A DNA stretch of 55,243 nt from Chthoniobacterales bacterium (lineage in GTDB: Bacteria; Verrucomicrobiota; Verrucomicrobiia; Chthoniobacterales; Terrimicrobiaceae). Position numbers and translations under genes: made by a program. The stretch spans positions 1 to 55,243 of the forward strand of contig JACSRU010000117.1 in NCBI GenBank assembly GCA_014879575.1, given 5' to 3'. Within the stretch, counting starts at the first letter, position 1; the number at the start of each line of letters is the position of its first letter. A model generated the notes under the pieces. The model had not been told where the DNA came from, ran no database searches, and saw only the letters and a list, made by a program, of their open reading frames with translations. Positions 34,076 to 43,038 of the stretch are shown in pieces.

Positions 34076-37000
34076 TCAAGACAGAGGCGGAGGAGCAACT
34101 GGCGACTTCTTCGTCCCACCCCGGAAGCATCCGCCCGTGCTGAATCTCACCCAGGCCAGACGCAACCACCGGAGCAATGAGGCCGACAGCCAGAGTGCCC
34201 ACACGAGCATCAACAGACGAAACCACCAGATCGAAACGGAAACGCATCCCGGCTGGGGCAGGAGATCGGCACTCCGCGCCTGATACCATTTCAGTGCGGA
34301 AGGAGTGGAATCATTGCCCAAAATAAACATTTCCGGATTTCCCAGAAGCCCCTCGGCGACCACCGCCACGAAGACGCCGAGGGCAATCACTGTCAGCCCA
34401 ATGAGAGCGATCTGCAAAAGATTGAATGCCAGGTTGGGAAGGCGAATGCAGGATTCGCTCCCTCGCCAGGAGAGAGCGAAAAGCCAGCCCACAACAAGCA
34501 ATGCCGCAGGAAGCGGGACCTGGGTCAATCCAATCCCGAGCAACATCCACTCAACGGTGCTCAAAGGCGACGACGGGAGTCGTCCCAACAACCAGGCGGC
34601 GACGAGCGAACACGCCAGCACGGTCCAAAATCGCACTGCGGGCCCGCGCAGGGGCCCCCCGGTCCAGAGAACCCATCGACTTTCGGGCATGTTGAGAACT
34701 GTGTTAATGTTCGCACTGTCAACGGGCAACTTGACCTCTTCGACCTGCGAACGCATCCCCATCGGCAGATTGATTTTCCATTCGACCTGGACAGCCTGCT
34801 CGCCAGGCCGCAGGGAAACGATCAACTGCCGGGAATCCATCCGCGCCGGAATGGTGGCTCCGTTGACTTTCAAACCGGAGACCTCCGCATCCGTGGGAAG
34901 AGTGATGGAAAAATCCTCACCCAGGCTGCACCGCAGCACCAAGTCCAAAACCGATGTCCGTTGTCGCATTCCCGGCGTCACCTTATGAGTCACCTTTTCC
35001 ACCGTGACCGTGGCACCCGGGATCGCCTCCGGACGGCTGATGGCCAGTTTCACCCCCTCACCCGGCCAGGGGTGCCAGACAGGAACCAGATCGGGATTCC
35101 TCGGTTCGAAAACCGGTGGGAGTCCTGTCAGCGAGACATTCCAAACCGGTGAAGCGACCAGGCGCCAGATTTCCACCCAGGAATCCTCGACCGTCGTCCC
35201 CAGGGAGAGCATGGCGGATGGCGTCAATTCGCTCTCCCATTGGGTGCTCTCCTGTTGGGCACCAAGACGGACCTCGATGGCTCCCTCCTTGATCTGTGCA
35301 TTGGAGGTGAGCACATTTTCCCCCTCCAGGAGCGGAATGCGCAGTGCGATCGCCTTCCCGCCGGGGGAAAGGCGGCGCACCGTCGTCCGCACCTGCCAGA
35401 CAAGACCGAGCTCGATCCGCCGCTCGACGGATGCCAGCGTTGAAAAGTCCTGGCGGTCGTAGGTGGCTTCCCCTGGTGTCGTTTTGACATTTTTTGTAAA
35501 GAGAACCTGTTGATCGGGCACCCCCGTGGCGGACACCCCGTTCACCGTCCACTCGGGGGCATCAATCACCACTGACCGGGGCTTGAGAAGAAACATCCAC
35601 TCCCACTCCGCAACCTCCGGCAGGAGGCCGGTAACCCGAACCTGATGGACCCCCTGGGGCACGGGAATCCAAAGGAATCCCCCATCGCGCCTTAACGCAG
35701 AGGCCGGCTTGCCGTCGAGCTGAACCGAGACCGGCGACCAGGCGGGCAGGCGACCGGGCAGTGGCACGGCCACAGGGATCGCCGCCTGGATCTCCACATC
35801 CATTTCCAGACGATTCCCGGCAAGTCGCAACGTGGTCCGGGAAATGGCCGCGGCGTTGGGATAGGCATCGGAGGTTTCCGTAAGCCGGTCGCGGAGAGTG
35901 TTGAGCATTTTCTCATCGGGCATTTGCGCGTTTGCCGATGGAAGAAAAGCCAGGGCAAGCGCAATCGGCACACCTGCGGCAACCCGTGGGGAGCGGGCTC
36001 CACGCAAAAGCAACCCGGCAAGCCCGAGAACCAAAACCACACGCAAAACCGAAAGCACCCGCCCCATGCCAATCGAAATCATCACTGGACGAATGACCTG
36101 CGAGGCGGCCACGGGGCCGTTCCAACCGAACGAGACGTTCTGCCACGACCAGTCCGGAACCCCGGGGCCCGTCTGGATGCGGGCTTTCGTATCATACGTA
36201 AGATTGCTCTTGTATTGCTGCGGCGCAGACGCTGCCGCTGAAACCATCGTGCGCTGTTTAAGCGTTTTCGGGACGGCTTCCGCTTCCGCATTCATGGCCT
36301 CCCTCACGGGCTCACTCGCGGGCGCGCTCTCAAAATCCCCCAGTGTGACCGGATGGGAAGGCCTTTCCAATTGCGGATAGATGGCCTGCTGAATCTGGCG
36401 GGAGGCAAATGGCACAACGAGGAAAACAAAGGCCGCGATGACGAGCCACTTCGCAGCGAGAAGAATGCGTTGCCCCCACCCCTTGTGAACCACGCGCAGG
36501 AGGGCCAGAGGGATGAGCAATCCCAGCCAGACGAATCTCGGCGCCCCCGGCTCATGGTAAGCCAGACCAAAGGCAACAAAGGCCAGGGCGGCCAAGCGCC
36601 AACCCCAGAGCTTTCCCACGGCCAGCGAAAAAATCAAAAGCAGGAAAAGATCGAGAAGCGACCAGGCCGTCAGCCAATCCCCATTCACCCAGTCGGAGCC
36701 AAACAAGGCGAACAGCCGCCACCCGGGAGGCAGGTTCAAGGTCACGCGCAGAGAATCGGCATCCGTCTGCCATCCGCTCGCAGAGAGGGTTCCGGCGCGC
36801 TCCATGCGTCCGTTTGCTTCGAGATTGAGTGTCCGCGAGCGAATTTCAACCCCCGGGGCGCCGGTGAGGGGATTGCGTGTGATCAACTGTCCGGCCCCTT
36901 GACTCCTCACGGATCCCAGATCCTGGCCCCTCGTGACATCAAGCCTCCAGATTTCCTGCTTCCCGCCCGTCAGCCGGTCACGAAAGGTGAAGGCCTTGCC

Positions 37001-38077
37001 ATTTTCATCAAGCCACCATTCCCGGGAGATATCCAGACCGGCCGGTTTTTGAAATCCCATCCCGCGCATGCGTTCCTCCATGCGGAAGGGCGTTGCCGTA
37101 TCCCAGCGAAAGACCGGAAGGGCCCGCCACTGCTCCGGGAAGGCGATCTGCGAGACATCCACCGAGGGACTGCCAAGAATTTCAACCAGACGAAAATCCG
37201 GGCGGGAACGAAAGGCAATGAGCGCCTCTGGTGCGACGGGCTTCTGGGAGGAGGCAAACTGAAATTCCTTCGGATTGTCGAGGCGGAAGGCCGTGTATTT
37301 CACCGTCCATTTCCCGGGACGCACCTGTGCCTTCATCCGCCCGCTTTCATCCACTGCCACCGGGATCGGCCCCTCGAGGGCCACAAGTTTCCACCCCTCG
37401 GGCAGCACGGCACCCAGGGACTCCTCCCGGTTTTTCCCGGAAACAATCAACTCGACCTCGCCATGAAGCCAGAGGGGGATGCCGTCCTCAAGTTCAGCGA
37501 AAAGTTTGACGGAAAGAAAGTCCTTGTCTGCCTCCCCGCTGACAGCACTCTGCACGAGCCAGAGTTGCCCGTCCGAATCCCAATGCGGATTCTCGACAGG
37601 CTTCCCCTCAAGCGTCAGGGAAACCATTCCGAGGGAATCGGGCAGGGAAATTTTCTGGGGGATCGTTTTCCATTCCAACTCGCCCTGGATCTGGTGGGTG
37701 CCTGCCGTCAACTTCACCGCAGGATGTCCGTTCCGTTCGACCACGGGCAACGCCGCAGCCCCCGCCTTCACCTGATGCGGCCAGAAGTCCCCGCCCCCGG
37801 GAAGAGGAACCCAGGATTCGTTGAAGACCGTCACCGAAAAGTCAAACCGGGCACCGGTGGGTGCCACATCGAGGACCAATCGCGACGGCCAGAGACAGAG
37901 CGGCTTATCCGCGGCATCGTAGGGAGTCGGGCAGGTCCGGTGATCCTGGCCCCAGAGGGCCCATCCCTCCCAGACTCGCAACGGCTCGGGAATGCGGGGA
38001 TCCGCAACGGGAGCGGCCACGCCAACTCCACAGGCCGCGAAAAAAATCAGATGAAAAATCAGGGAGGGCTGTTTCAT
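34076..38077 (-). CDS. Large (1333 aa) membrane protein, unknown function
   Basis: This very long protein has a signal peptide (residues 1-21, IFHLIFFAACGVGVAA) and the opening D-P-R-I-P-E-P-L-R-V-W-E-G-W-A-L-W-G. A beta-rich periplasmic region spans about 25-470. Four membrane segments follow: 474-493, 496-508, 514-530 and 540-558. A linker and helix (677-692) come next, then a second hydrophobic stretch (700-718) that looks like an internal signal. A second beta-rich region (720-1145) is followed by four C-terminal helices (1150-1166, 1176-1202, 1217-1245, 1284-1310). I recall unannotated proteins with this I-P-x-P-L start but know no function. It starts 17 bases after ptsI and probably shares its operon. 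Confidence 0.8.
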   Translation of the reverse strand: MKQPSLIFHLIFFAACGVGVAAPVADPRIPEPLRVWEGWALWGQDHRTCPTPYDAADKPLCLWPSRLVLDVAPTGARFDFSVTVFNESWVPLPGGGDFWPHQVKAGAAALPVVERNGHPAVKLTAGTHQIQGELEWKTIPQKISLPDSLGMVSLTLEGKPVENPHWDSDGQLWLVQSAVSGEADKDFLSVKLFAELEDGIPLWLHGEVELIVSGKNREESLGAVLPEGWKLVALEGPIPVAVDESGRMKAQVRPGKWTVKYTAFRLDNPKEFQFASSQKPVAPEALIAFRSRPDFRLVEILGSPSVDVSQIAFPEQWRALPVFRWDTATPFRMEERMRGMGFQKPAGLDISREWWLDENGKAFTFRDRLTGGKQEIWRLDVTRGQDLGSVRSQGAGQLITRNPLTGAPGVEIRSRTLNLEANGRMERAGTLSASGWQTDADSLRVTLNLPPGWRLFALFGSDWVNGDWLTAWSLLDLFLLLIFSLAVGKLWGWRLAALAFVAFGLAYHEPGAPRFVWLGLLIPLALLRVVHKGWGQRILLAAKWLVIAAFVFLVVPFASRQIQQAIYPQLERPSHPVTLGDFESAPASEPVREAMNAEAEAVPKTLKQRTMVSAAASAPQQYKSNLTYDTKARIQTGPGVPDWSWQNVSFGWNGPVAASQVIRPVMISIGMGRVLSVLRVVLVLGLAGLLLRGARSPRVAAGVPIALALAFLPSANAQMPDEKMLNTLRDRLTETSDAYPNAAAISRTTLRLAGNRLEMDVEIQAAIPVAVPLPGRLPAWSPVSVQLDGKPASALRRDGGFLWIPVPQGVHQVRVTGLLPEVAEWEWMFLLKPRSVVIDAPEWTVNGVSATGVPDQQVLFTKNVKTTPGEATYDRQDFSTLASVERRIELGLVWQVRTTVRRLSPGGKAIALRIPLLEGENVLTSNAQIKEGAIEVRLGAQQESTQWESELTPSAMLSLGTTVEDSWVEIWRLVASPVWNVSLTGLPPVFEPRNPDLVPVWHPWPGEGVKLAISRPEAIPGATVTVEKVTHKVTPGMRQRTSVLDLVLRCSLGEDFSITLPTDAEVSGLKVNGATIPARMDSRQLIVSLRPGEQAVQVEWKINLPMGMRSQVEEVKLPVDSANINTVLNMPESRWVLWTGGPLRGPAVRFWTVLACSLVAAWLLGRLPSSPLSTVEWMLLGIGLTQVPLPAALLVVGWLFALSWRGSESCIRLPNLAFNLLQIALIGLTVIALGVFVAVVAEGLLGNPEMFILGNDSTPSALKWYQARSADLLPQPGCVSVSIWWFRLLMLVWALWLSASLLRWLRLAWVRFSTGGCFRGGTKKSPVAPPPLS

Positions 38078-38094
38078 GGGAAAATCTCTTGAAG

Positions 38095-39864
38095 TTAATC
38101 CGCAATCTCCGCATAGCGTTCACGCGCCTGAGCGAGGCTCAACTGCGCAATCGCCGTCGAATCCTCCATGGCAAGGGCTGTGCGCACCATTTCCTCGCAC
38201 CGGGAGATTTCGAGGGATTGGATGGCTTTTTTCACGCGCGGAACGACAACGCTTGTCACACTCAGCTTGTCCACACCCAGGCCAAGAAGCAGGGGCGTGA
38301 GCAGCACATCCCCCGCCATCTCTCCGCAAACTCCAACCCAAATCCCGTTCGCATGCGCCGCATCAACGGCCATCTTGATCATCCGCAGAATCGCCGGATG
38401 TGTTGGATTGTAAAGGTGGGCAATCCGGTCGTTCACGCGGTCAACGGCAAACGTGTATTGGATCAAATCGTTGGTTCCAATGCTGAAGAAGGCGACTTCC
38501 CGGGCCAGATGGTCGGCCGTCAGAACGGCGCTGGGAATTTCAATCATGACACCCACTTCGATGTAAGGATGGAACGGCACCCCCCTGGTGGCCAACTCGG
38601 CCTTGCTCTCCTCGAGAAGGGCATTCGCCTGGCGGAGTTCCTCCAACCCGGAAATCATCGGATACATGATTTTCACATCCCCAAAGGTGGCCGCACGAAG
38701 GATGGCACGGAGCTGGGTCTTGAAAATCTCGGGATTTTGCAGGCAGAAGCGGATGGCCCGGCACCCAAGGAAGGGATTTTGCTCCTCGGGCAGGTGGAGG
38801 CTCTGGGTCGTTTTGTCGCCCCCGATATCCAGCGTTCGGATGATCACGCCGTGAGGCTGCGACCTTTCCGCCGCGAGGCGATAGTGTTCGAATTGCTCGT
38901 CCTCATCGGGTGGTTCGGCACGGTTCAAATAGAGAAATTCCGTCCGGTAGAGACCGATCCCCTCGGCACCATTCGCGGAAACACCCTCGAGTTCCTCGGG
39001 AAGATCAACATTCGCAGAGAGAACGATGTGCCGTCCATCCAGGGTGGTTGATTTGGTTTCGCGGATCAACTCGAGCTTTTCGACAACCTCCTCCTTGGCG
39101 GATTCGATCCTGCCGTATTCGGCGAGCGTTTCCGGAGAGGGATTCAGAATCAGTGTGCCGGTATAGCCATCGAGCAGAACATCATCTCCACTGATGAGCT
39201 GCCGACAAATCCCATGAAGCCCGACAATCGCGGGAATTTCCAGCGAGCGGGCCATAATGGCCGTATGGGAGGTCTTGCTGCCAATCTCTGTGGCAAATCC
39301 CATGACGAACTCCCGATTGAGTTGTGCCGTGTTCGAAGGGGAGAGGTTGTGGGCGACAATGATATGCTGCCGATCATGCGAGGCCATGCCCCCGGTGGCC
39401 TTGCCGAGCAGGTGGCGAATCACCCGGCGCGTCACGTCCTCGATGTCCACCACCCGCTCACGCAAAAAGGGATCGTCGATCTGCGCAAGAGTCCGGCAGT
39501 ATTTCTCCGCCACCTGATGGAAGATATACTCGACGTTCGATCGCTCGCGCTCGAGATTGCGCAACACCTCGTCAATCAACGTCCGATCCTCGACCACGAG
39601 AAGGTGGGCATCGAAGATGCTCGCATCGTTGGAGCCGATGGCGCGGGCAATTCGTTGCTGGGTGTCGAGCAATTCCGCCCGTGTGGCGATCAGGGCGGAC
39701 TCGAAGCGCGCGATCTCCCCCGGGAGTTCCTGGGGCTCAATCTTCCGGAGGGTGATTTCCTCATCCTCCTCCCACTGGACCACGACGGCGCAATGGGCAA
39801 TGCCGGGCGCCACGGGAATGCCCGTGAATCGTTGCTCGTTTCCGGCGGTCTTTGGAGCCTCCAT
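38095..39864 (-). CDS. ptsI: PTS enzyme I (PEP-protein phosphotransferase)
   Basis: EI autophosphorylates from phosphoenolpyruvate and phosphorylates HPr. The 589 residues are full length. Visible are the N-terminal FTGIPVAPGIAHC, the HPr-binding helical domain, the phosphorylated His200 in GSKTSHTAIMARSLEIPA, then EGIGLYRTEFLYLNR, KIMYPMISGLEELRQ, GVMIEIPSA, FFSIGTNDLIQYTFAVDR and GVCGEMAGD with the PEP-site Cys. It lies 47 bases downstream of ptsH. No EIIA, EIIB or EIIC gene is in the window, so a regulatory role is as likely as sugar uptake. Confidence 0.96.
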   Translation of the reverse strand: MEAPKTAGNEQRFTGIPVAPGIAHCAVVVQWEEDEEITLRKIEPQELPGEIARFESALIATRAELLDTQQRIARAIGSNDASIFDAHLLVVEDRTLIDEVLRNLERERSNVEYIFHQVAEKYCRTLAQIDDPFLRERVVDIEDVTRRVIRHLLGKATGGMASHDRQHIIVAHNLSPSNTAQLNREFVMGFATEIGSKTSHTAIMARSLEIPAIVGLHGICRQLISGDDVLLDGYTGTLILNPSPETLAEYGRIESAKEEVVEKLELIRETKSTTLDGRHIVLSANVDLPEELEGVSANGAEGIGLYRTEFLYLNRAEPPDEDEQFEHYRLAAERSQPHGVIIRTLDIGGDKTTQSLHLPEEQNPFLGCRAIRFCLQNPEIFKTQLRAILRAATFGDVKIMYPMISGLEELRQANALLEESKAELATRGVPFHPYIEVGVMIEIPSAVLTADHLAREVAFFSIGTNDLIQYTFAVDRVNDRIAHLYNPTHPAILRMIKMAVDAAHANGIWVGVCGEMAGDVLLTPLLLGLGVDKLSVTSVVVPRVKKAIQSLEISRCEEMVRTALAMEDSTAIAQLSLAQARERYAEIAD

Positions 39865-39911
39865 GACGGAGGAATCCCTAGCAAAAAAAATCCGCCAAGT
39901 AAACCCCTCAA

Positions 39912-40220
39912 CTACTCTTCACCAAAACGGCTTTCGACCAGATTTTTGATTTCTGCAACGGCCTTGTCCGCATCGATCCCTTCCGCGATCACCTGGAGGC
40001 GGGATCCCTTCCCGGCCGCCAGCATCATGAGTCCCATGATGCTTTTTCCATTCACGCGCTCACCGTCCTTCTCGACCCAGACTTCCGACCGGTAACGGCT
40101 TGAAATTTTGACGAACATCGCAGCGGGTCGGGCATGCAGCCCGTTCCGGTTGTCGATCACAACCTCCCCCGTGCAACGCTGCACAGCCTCATTCTGTTTT
40201 TTTTTGGAGAGTATTCCCAT
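39912..40220 (-). CDS. ptsH: Phosphocarrier protein HPr
   Basis: The 102 residues contain the catalytic His29 in NRNGLHARPAA and the regulatory Ser60 in NGKSIMGLMMLAAG. A 15-residue basic start (MGILSKKKQNEAVQR) precedes the usual HPr fold, which is an uncommon extension. Both phosphorylation sites are kept, so it can be charged by EI on His29 and by HprK on Ser60. Its start overlaps the hprK stop by one base. Confidence 0.95.
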   Translation of the reverse strand: MGILSKKKQNEAVQRCTGEVVIDNRNGLHARPAAMFVKISSRYRSEVWVEKDGERVNGKSIMGLMMLAAGKGSRLQVIAEGIDADKAVAEIKNLVESRFGEE

Positions 40221-41197
40221 TAACGGCTCCGGCGTTCGCTGATCATATGCAGCAATTTTTGGTTGAATTCAACTGCGCTGTTTTCCCCCATGTCTTTGAG
40301 TTTTTGGTTCATGACCGCGACTTCCACGAGACGCGCCAGATCGCGGCCGGTTTTCACCGGCACCGTCACATGCGGCACCTTGATCCCAAGAATTTCGTAG
40401 TGTTCCCTGTCCAGCCCGATCCTATCCACTTCCTCAAGCTCATGCCAATCTTTCAATGTGACAACAAAATCCAGTCGTTTTTCGGTCCGGACGGCCCCGA
40501 CTCCAAACATGGAGGCGATATTGATGATCCCAATCCCGCGCACCTCCATGTGATGGCGCGCGAAGCTGTCGTTCGCTCCCACCAAATCACGGCCTTCAAC
40601 GGAACGAAAGTGTGTGATATCGTCACTGACAAGGCTGTATCCGCGCTCGATCAGGCCAAGGACGCATTCGCTTTTTCCAATGCCGCTTGCGCCACGGATC
40701 AAGGTTCCGACGCCCAGGATGTCCACCATGCTGCCGTGTTCGGAACAATGCGGGGAAAAATCGAGCTCGAGCAGGATCGTTGCCGCGTTGATGAATTTCA
40801 TCGTAATCATGCTCGTCCGGAAGACCGGCATCTCGAATTCTGCGGCAGCCGCAAGGAGGGCCTCCGGCACCGGCGCGTTCCTGGCCACCACGAGGCAGGG
40901 CATGTTTTTGGAAAATAGCGCACGCAGGCGATCGCGGAGGATCGTTGCCTTCAGGCTCTTCAAATAGCTCAACTCGGCGGCTCCGAGCACCTGAATCCGC
41001 TTCACGGCAAAATAGTTGAAAAATCCACAGAGGGCCAATCCCGGGCGGTTGATGGTGGGTTCACGAATCAGGCGATTCAGTCCCCGGGAAGCCCCCTCGA
41101 GCCGGAGGCCCAACTTCTCGGCATGGTTCGCATAAAAATGGCCGACCGTGATATGGGGCACACGATCCGGTCTTTTTTTTGAAGCGGTTGGAGGCAT
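40220..41197 (-). CDS. hprK: HPr kinase/phosphorylase
   Basis: HprK phosphorylates HPr on serine with ATP or pyrophosphate and also removes the phosphate. The 325 residues comprise an N-terminal domain (about 1-135) and the kinase domain with P-loop GASGIGKSE (Lys175), the SDD-containing strand LVSDDI, the family signature HHMEVRGIGIINIASMFG, and a C-terminal helix ending in MGENSAVEFNQKLLHMI. It is full length. It sits between lptB (22 bases upstream) and ptsH, so sensing of cell energy state is placed within the LPS-transport operon. Confidence 0.96.
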   Translation of the reverse strand: MPPTASKKRPDRVPHITVGHFYANHAEKLGLRLEGASRGLNRLIREPTINRPGLALCGFFNYFAVKRIQVLGAAELSYLKSLKATILRDRLRALFSKNMPCLVVARNAPVPEALLAAAAEFEMPVFRTSMITMKFINAATILLELDFSPHCSEHGSMVDILGVGTLIRGASGIGKSECVLGLIERGYSLVSDDITHFRSVEGRDLVGANDSFARHHMEVRGIGIINIASMFGVGAVRTEKRLDFVVTLKDWHELEEVDRIGLDREHYEILGIKVPHVTVPVKTGRDLARLVEVAVMNQKLKDMGENSAVEFNQKLLHMISERRSR

Positions 41198-41219
41198 CTG
41201 AGGTTCGGAGGAGCCCGGG

Positions 41220-41984
41220 TTACATGGTGAAGGATTCGCCGAGATAAAGTTTTCGGCTGATCGGGTCGTTCAGGAGGAAGTCCTTGTTTCCCTGGCTCTC
41301 CACCCGGCCTTCATAGATGAGATAGGCCCGATCCACGATATTGAGGGTTTCGCGGACATTGTGGTCGGTAATCAGGATGGCCAACCCCTGTTCGCGAAGA
41401 TCCTGGACGATCTGCTGCACATCATGAACAGCGATGGGATCCACTCCGCTGAACGGTTCGTCGAGCATCAGGAGCGAGGGATTGGTCACCAGGGAGCGGG
41501 CGATCGTCAGGCGGCGCTTTTCCCCACCGGAAAGGGTCAGCGCCTGATTTTTGGCGATATGGTCAATGCCGAATCTTGTCAGCAACTCCTCGCAGCGGCT
41601 TTTTCTCTCAGCCTTCGTGGCTTTGGTTGTCTCCAGAATGGCCAGGATATTTTCCTCGACGGTCAGCTTTCGGAAAATGGATTCCTCCTGGGGAAGATAC
41701 CCCATGCCATGCCGGGCCCGCTTATACATCGGCATGTCGGTCACATCGGCTTCCCGAAAAAATACGCGTCCGCCATTGGGGCGGATGAGCCCCACAATCA
41801 TGTAGAACGTGGTGGTTTTCCCGGCACCGTTCGGTCCGAGAAGACCGACGATTTCGCCCCGTTTCACATTGATGTCCACCCCATTGACGACGGATCGGCC
41901 GGTGTAGATCTTCACGAGTCCGTCGGTGCGCAGAAGGGGGGCACCCTCCGGAACCGGTTTGCGGTCGGCAAGATCCCCACTCAT
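41220..41984 (-). CDS. lptB: LPS export ABC transporter ATPase LptB
   Basis: LptB powers extraction of lipopolysaccharide by LptFG. The 254 residues carry Walker A GPNGAGKTT, the LptB-typical GYLPQEESIFRKLTVEENILAILE, signature LSGGEKRRLTIARSL, Walker B LLMLDEPFSGVDPIAV and the switch ITDHNVRETL. It ends ISRKLYLGESFTM as in other LptB proteins. It overlaps lptA by 4 bases. A matching LptF/G permease is encoded at 30376-31503. Confidence 0.96.
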   Translation of the reverse strand: MSGDLADRKPVPEGAPLLRTDGLVKIYTGRSVVNGVDINVKRGEIVGLLGPNGAGKTTTFYMIVGLIRPNGGRVFFREADVTDMPMYKRARHGMGYLPQEESIFRKLTVEENILAILETTKATKAERKSRCEELLTRFGIDHIAKNQALTLSGGEKRRLTIARSLVTNPSLLMLDEPFSGVDPIAVHDVQQIVQDLREQGLAILITDHNVRETLNIVDRAYLIYEGRVESQGNKDFLLNDPISRKLYLGESFTM

Positions 41985-42565
41985 CGCCCCGCCCCAGTTT
42001 CGTTGGTTTCGGTGATCACCGTTTTGCTGGATCCAACAGTCTGGGATTTCCCATTTCGGTTGAGGATCATGATCGTGCCTTCTTCCGTCGCGACCTGGTT
42101 GTTTGGTCCCTGCTGGACCGAAGGCCAGACTTTGAGGGTCACCTCCCCGCTCGCTGGAACGTAGGTGGCCAATCCGGCCTTCCCAATCGCCTTCGTCGTC
42201 TGCCCGTTTTTCTCGGTGTTTTCCTGAATGATCACCACATTGCCAAAAGCCTCGGCGACTTCCATGCCCTTTCGGCTTTTGCTCAGGGTCACCTTCAGGC
42301 GGTCGCAGGTCAGGGTAAACTGGGGGTCGCGCACTTTGACGTTTCCGACGAACTCCGCGACGCTTGCCGCATTGTCAAAGGTGGCTTCCTTGTTCGCAGT
42401 GATTTCGGTTTTGGCATCGGCGGGGCGGTCTTTTCCAAGTCCCGCGAAGGCGCTTGTTGAAGTGGCCTCGGGTTTTCCTCCCCCGGTCATGGAGGGGGTC
42501 TGCTGCGCACTGGCCGTGCAGGCTCCCAAAATGAGGAGGGCAATGAGTGGATGGATCTTTGTCAT
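41981..42565 (-). CDS. lptA: LptA/OstA-like periplasmic LPS transport protein
   Basis: This 194-residue exported protein has a signal peptide (MTKIHPLIALLILGACTASAQ) and an OstA/LptA beta-jellyroll. The features are EITANKEATFDNAASVAEFVGNVKVRDPQFTLTCDRLKVTL, then GNVVIIQ and the A-T-Y-V-P segment. A possible lipobox-like G-A-C-T (residues 14-17) suggests it may be lipid-anchored, unlike E. coli LptA. Sequence conservation is low; the call also rests on its place between lptC and lptB, with 4-base overlaps on both sides. Confidence 0.87.
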   Translation of the reverse strand: MTKIHPLIALLILGACTASAQQTPSMTGGGKPEATSTSAFAGLGKDRPADAKTEITANKEATFDNAASVAEFVGNVKVRDPQFTLTCDRLKVTLSKSRKGMEVAEAFGNVVIIQENTEKNGQTTKAIGKAGLATYVPASGEVTLKVWPSVQQGPNNQVATEEGTIMILNRNGKSQTVGSSKTVITETNETGAGR

Positions 42566-43038
42566 TTTTCTAGGTCGGCGGTCTGGATGATCATTCGGAT
42601 TTTTCCGCGCATGGTGGCATGCCTTGTCTTCGTGTGAAATTCGACAGAATCCCCGGTAATCTCGAAGTCCTCCCTTCGGATAAGGGCCTGTCGGTCCCCG
42701 GTGAGGATTTTGGTGTCGAGATTTAAAATCGAGTGCGGAAGCTCGATATTTATCGTTTTTCCATCGTCATCGAAGGATTCGATCTTCATGTTTTCCATCT
42801 CCAAATGACTCTCGTCCAGCTTCGTGGCCAGTTCGGCCTCGATGGTCATGAGGAGTTTGCCCTCGTCGTTACGATGGGGGATTTTGATTCCCTTGACGGG
42901 AGTATTCAATGGAACCGGGACGTCGAACGCGTCTTTTTCGGCAGCCGGATTGTCCCCCTCCGCCGGTTTGGCGGGTTCTCCCTGCAGCGGCGATGCCGCG
43001 AGCAGGATCGGAAACAGAAAAAGGTTACACCAGCGCAT
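42562..43038 (-). CDS. lptC: LptC-like LPS transport protein
   Basis: This 158-residue protein starts at the ATG at 43038, with a signal peptide (MRWCNLFLFPILLAASPLQGEPA). An acidic linker leads to an OstA-like beta domain (KLLMTIEAELATKLDESHLEMENMKIESFDDDGKTINIELPHSILNLDTKILTGD). The pattern fits an LptC or a second LptA-like bridge subunit; the N-terminus looks cleavable rather than a permanent anchor. It overlaps the end of kdsA by 14 bases and lptA by 4. The frame extends to 43155 but that part is antisense-free kdsA overlap and unlikely to be used. Confidence 0.72.
   Translation of the reverse strand: MRWCNLFLFPILLAASPLQGEPAKPAEGDNPAAEKDAFDVPVPLNTPVKGIKIPHRNDEGKLLMTIEAELATKLDESHLEMENMKIESFDDDGKTINIELPHSILNLDTKILTGDRQALIRREDFEITGDSVEFHTKTRHATMRGKIRMIIQTADLEK

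Noticed and set aside
36353-38092. A 579-residue plus-strand frame
   Set aside because: It is the shadow of the 1333-residue protein, which has signal peptide, TM helices and operon context.
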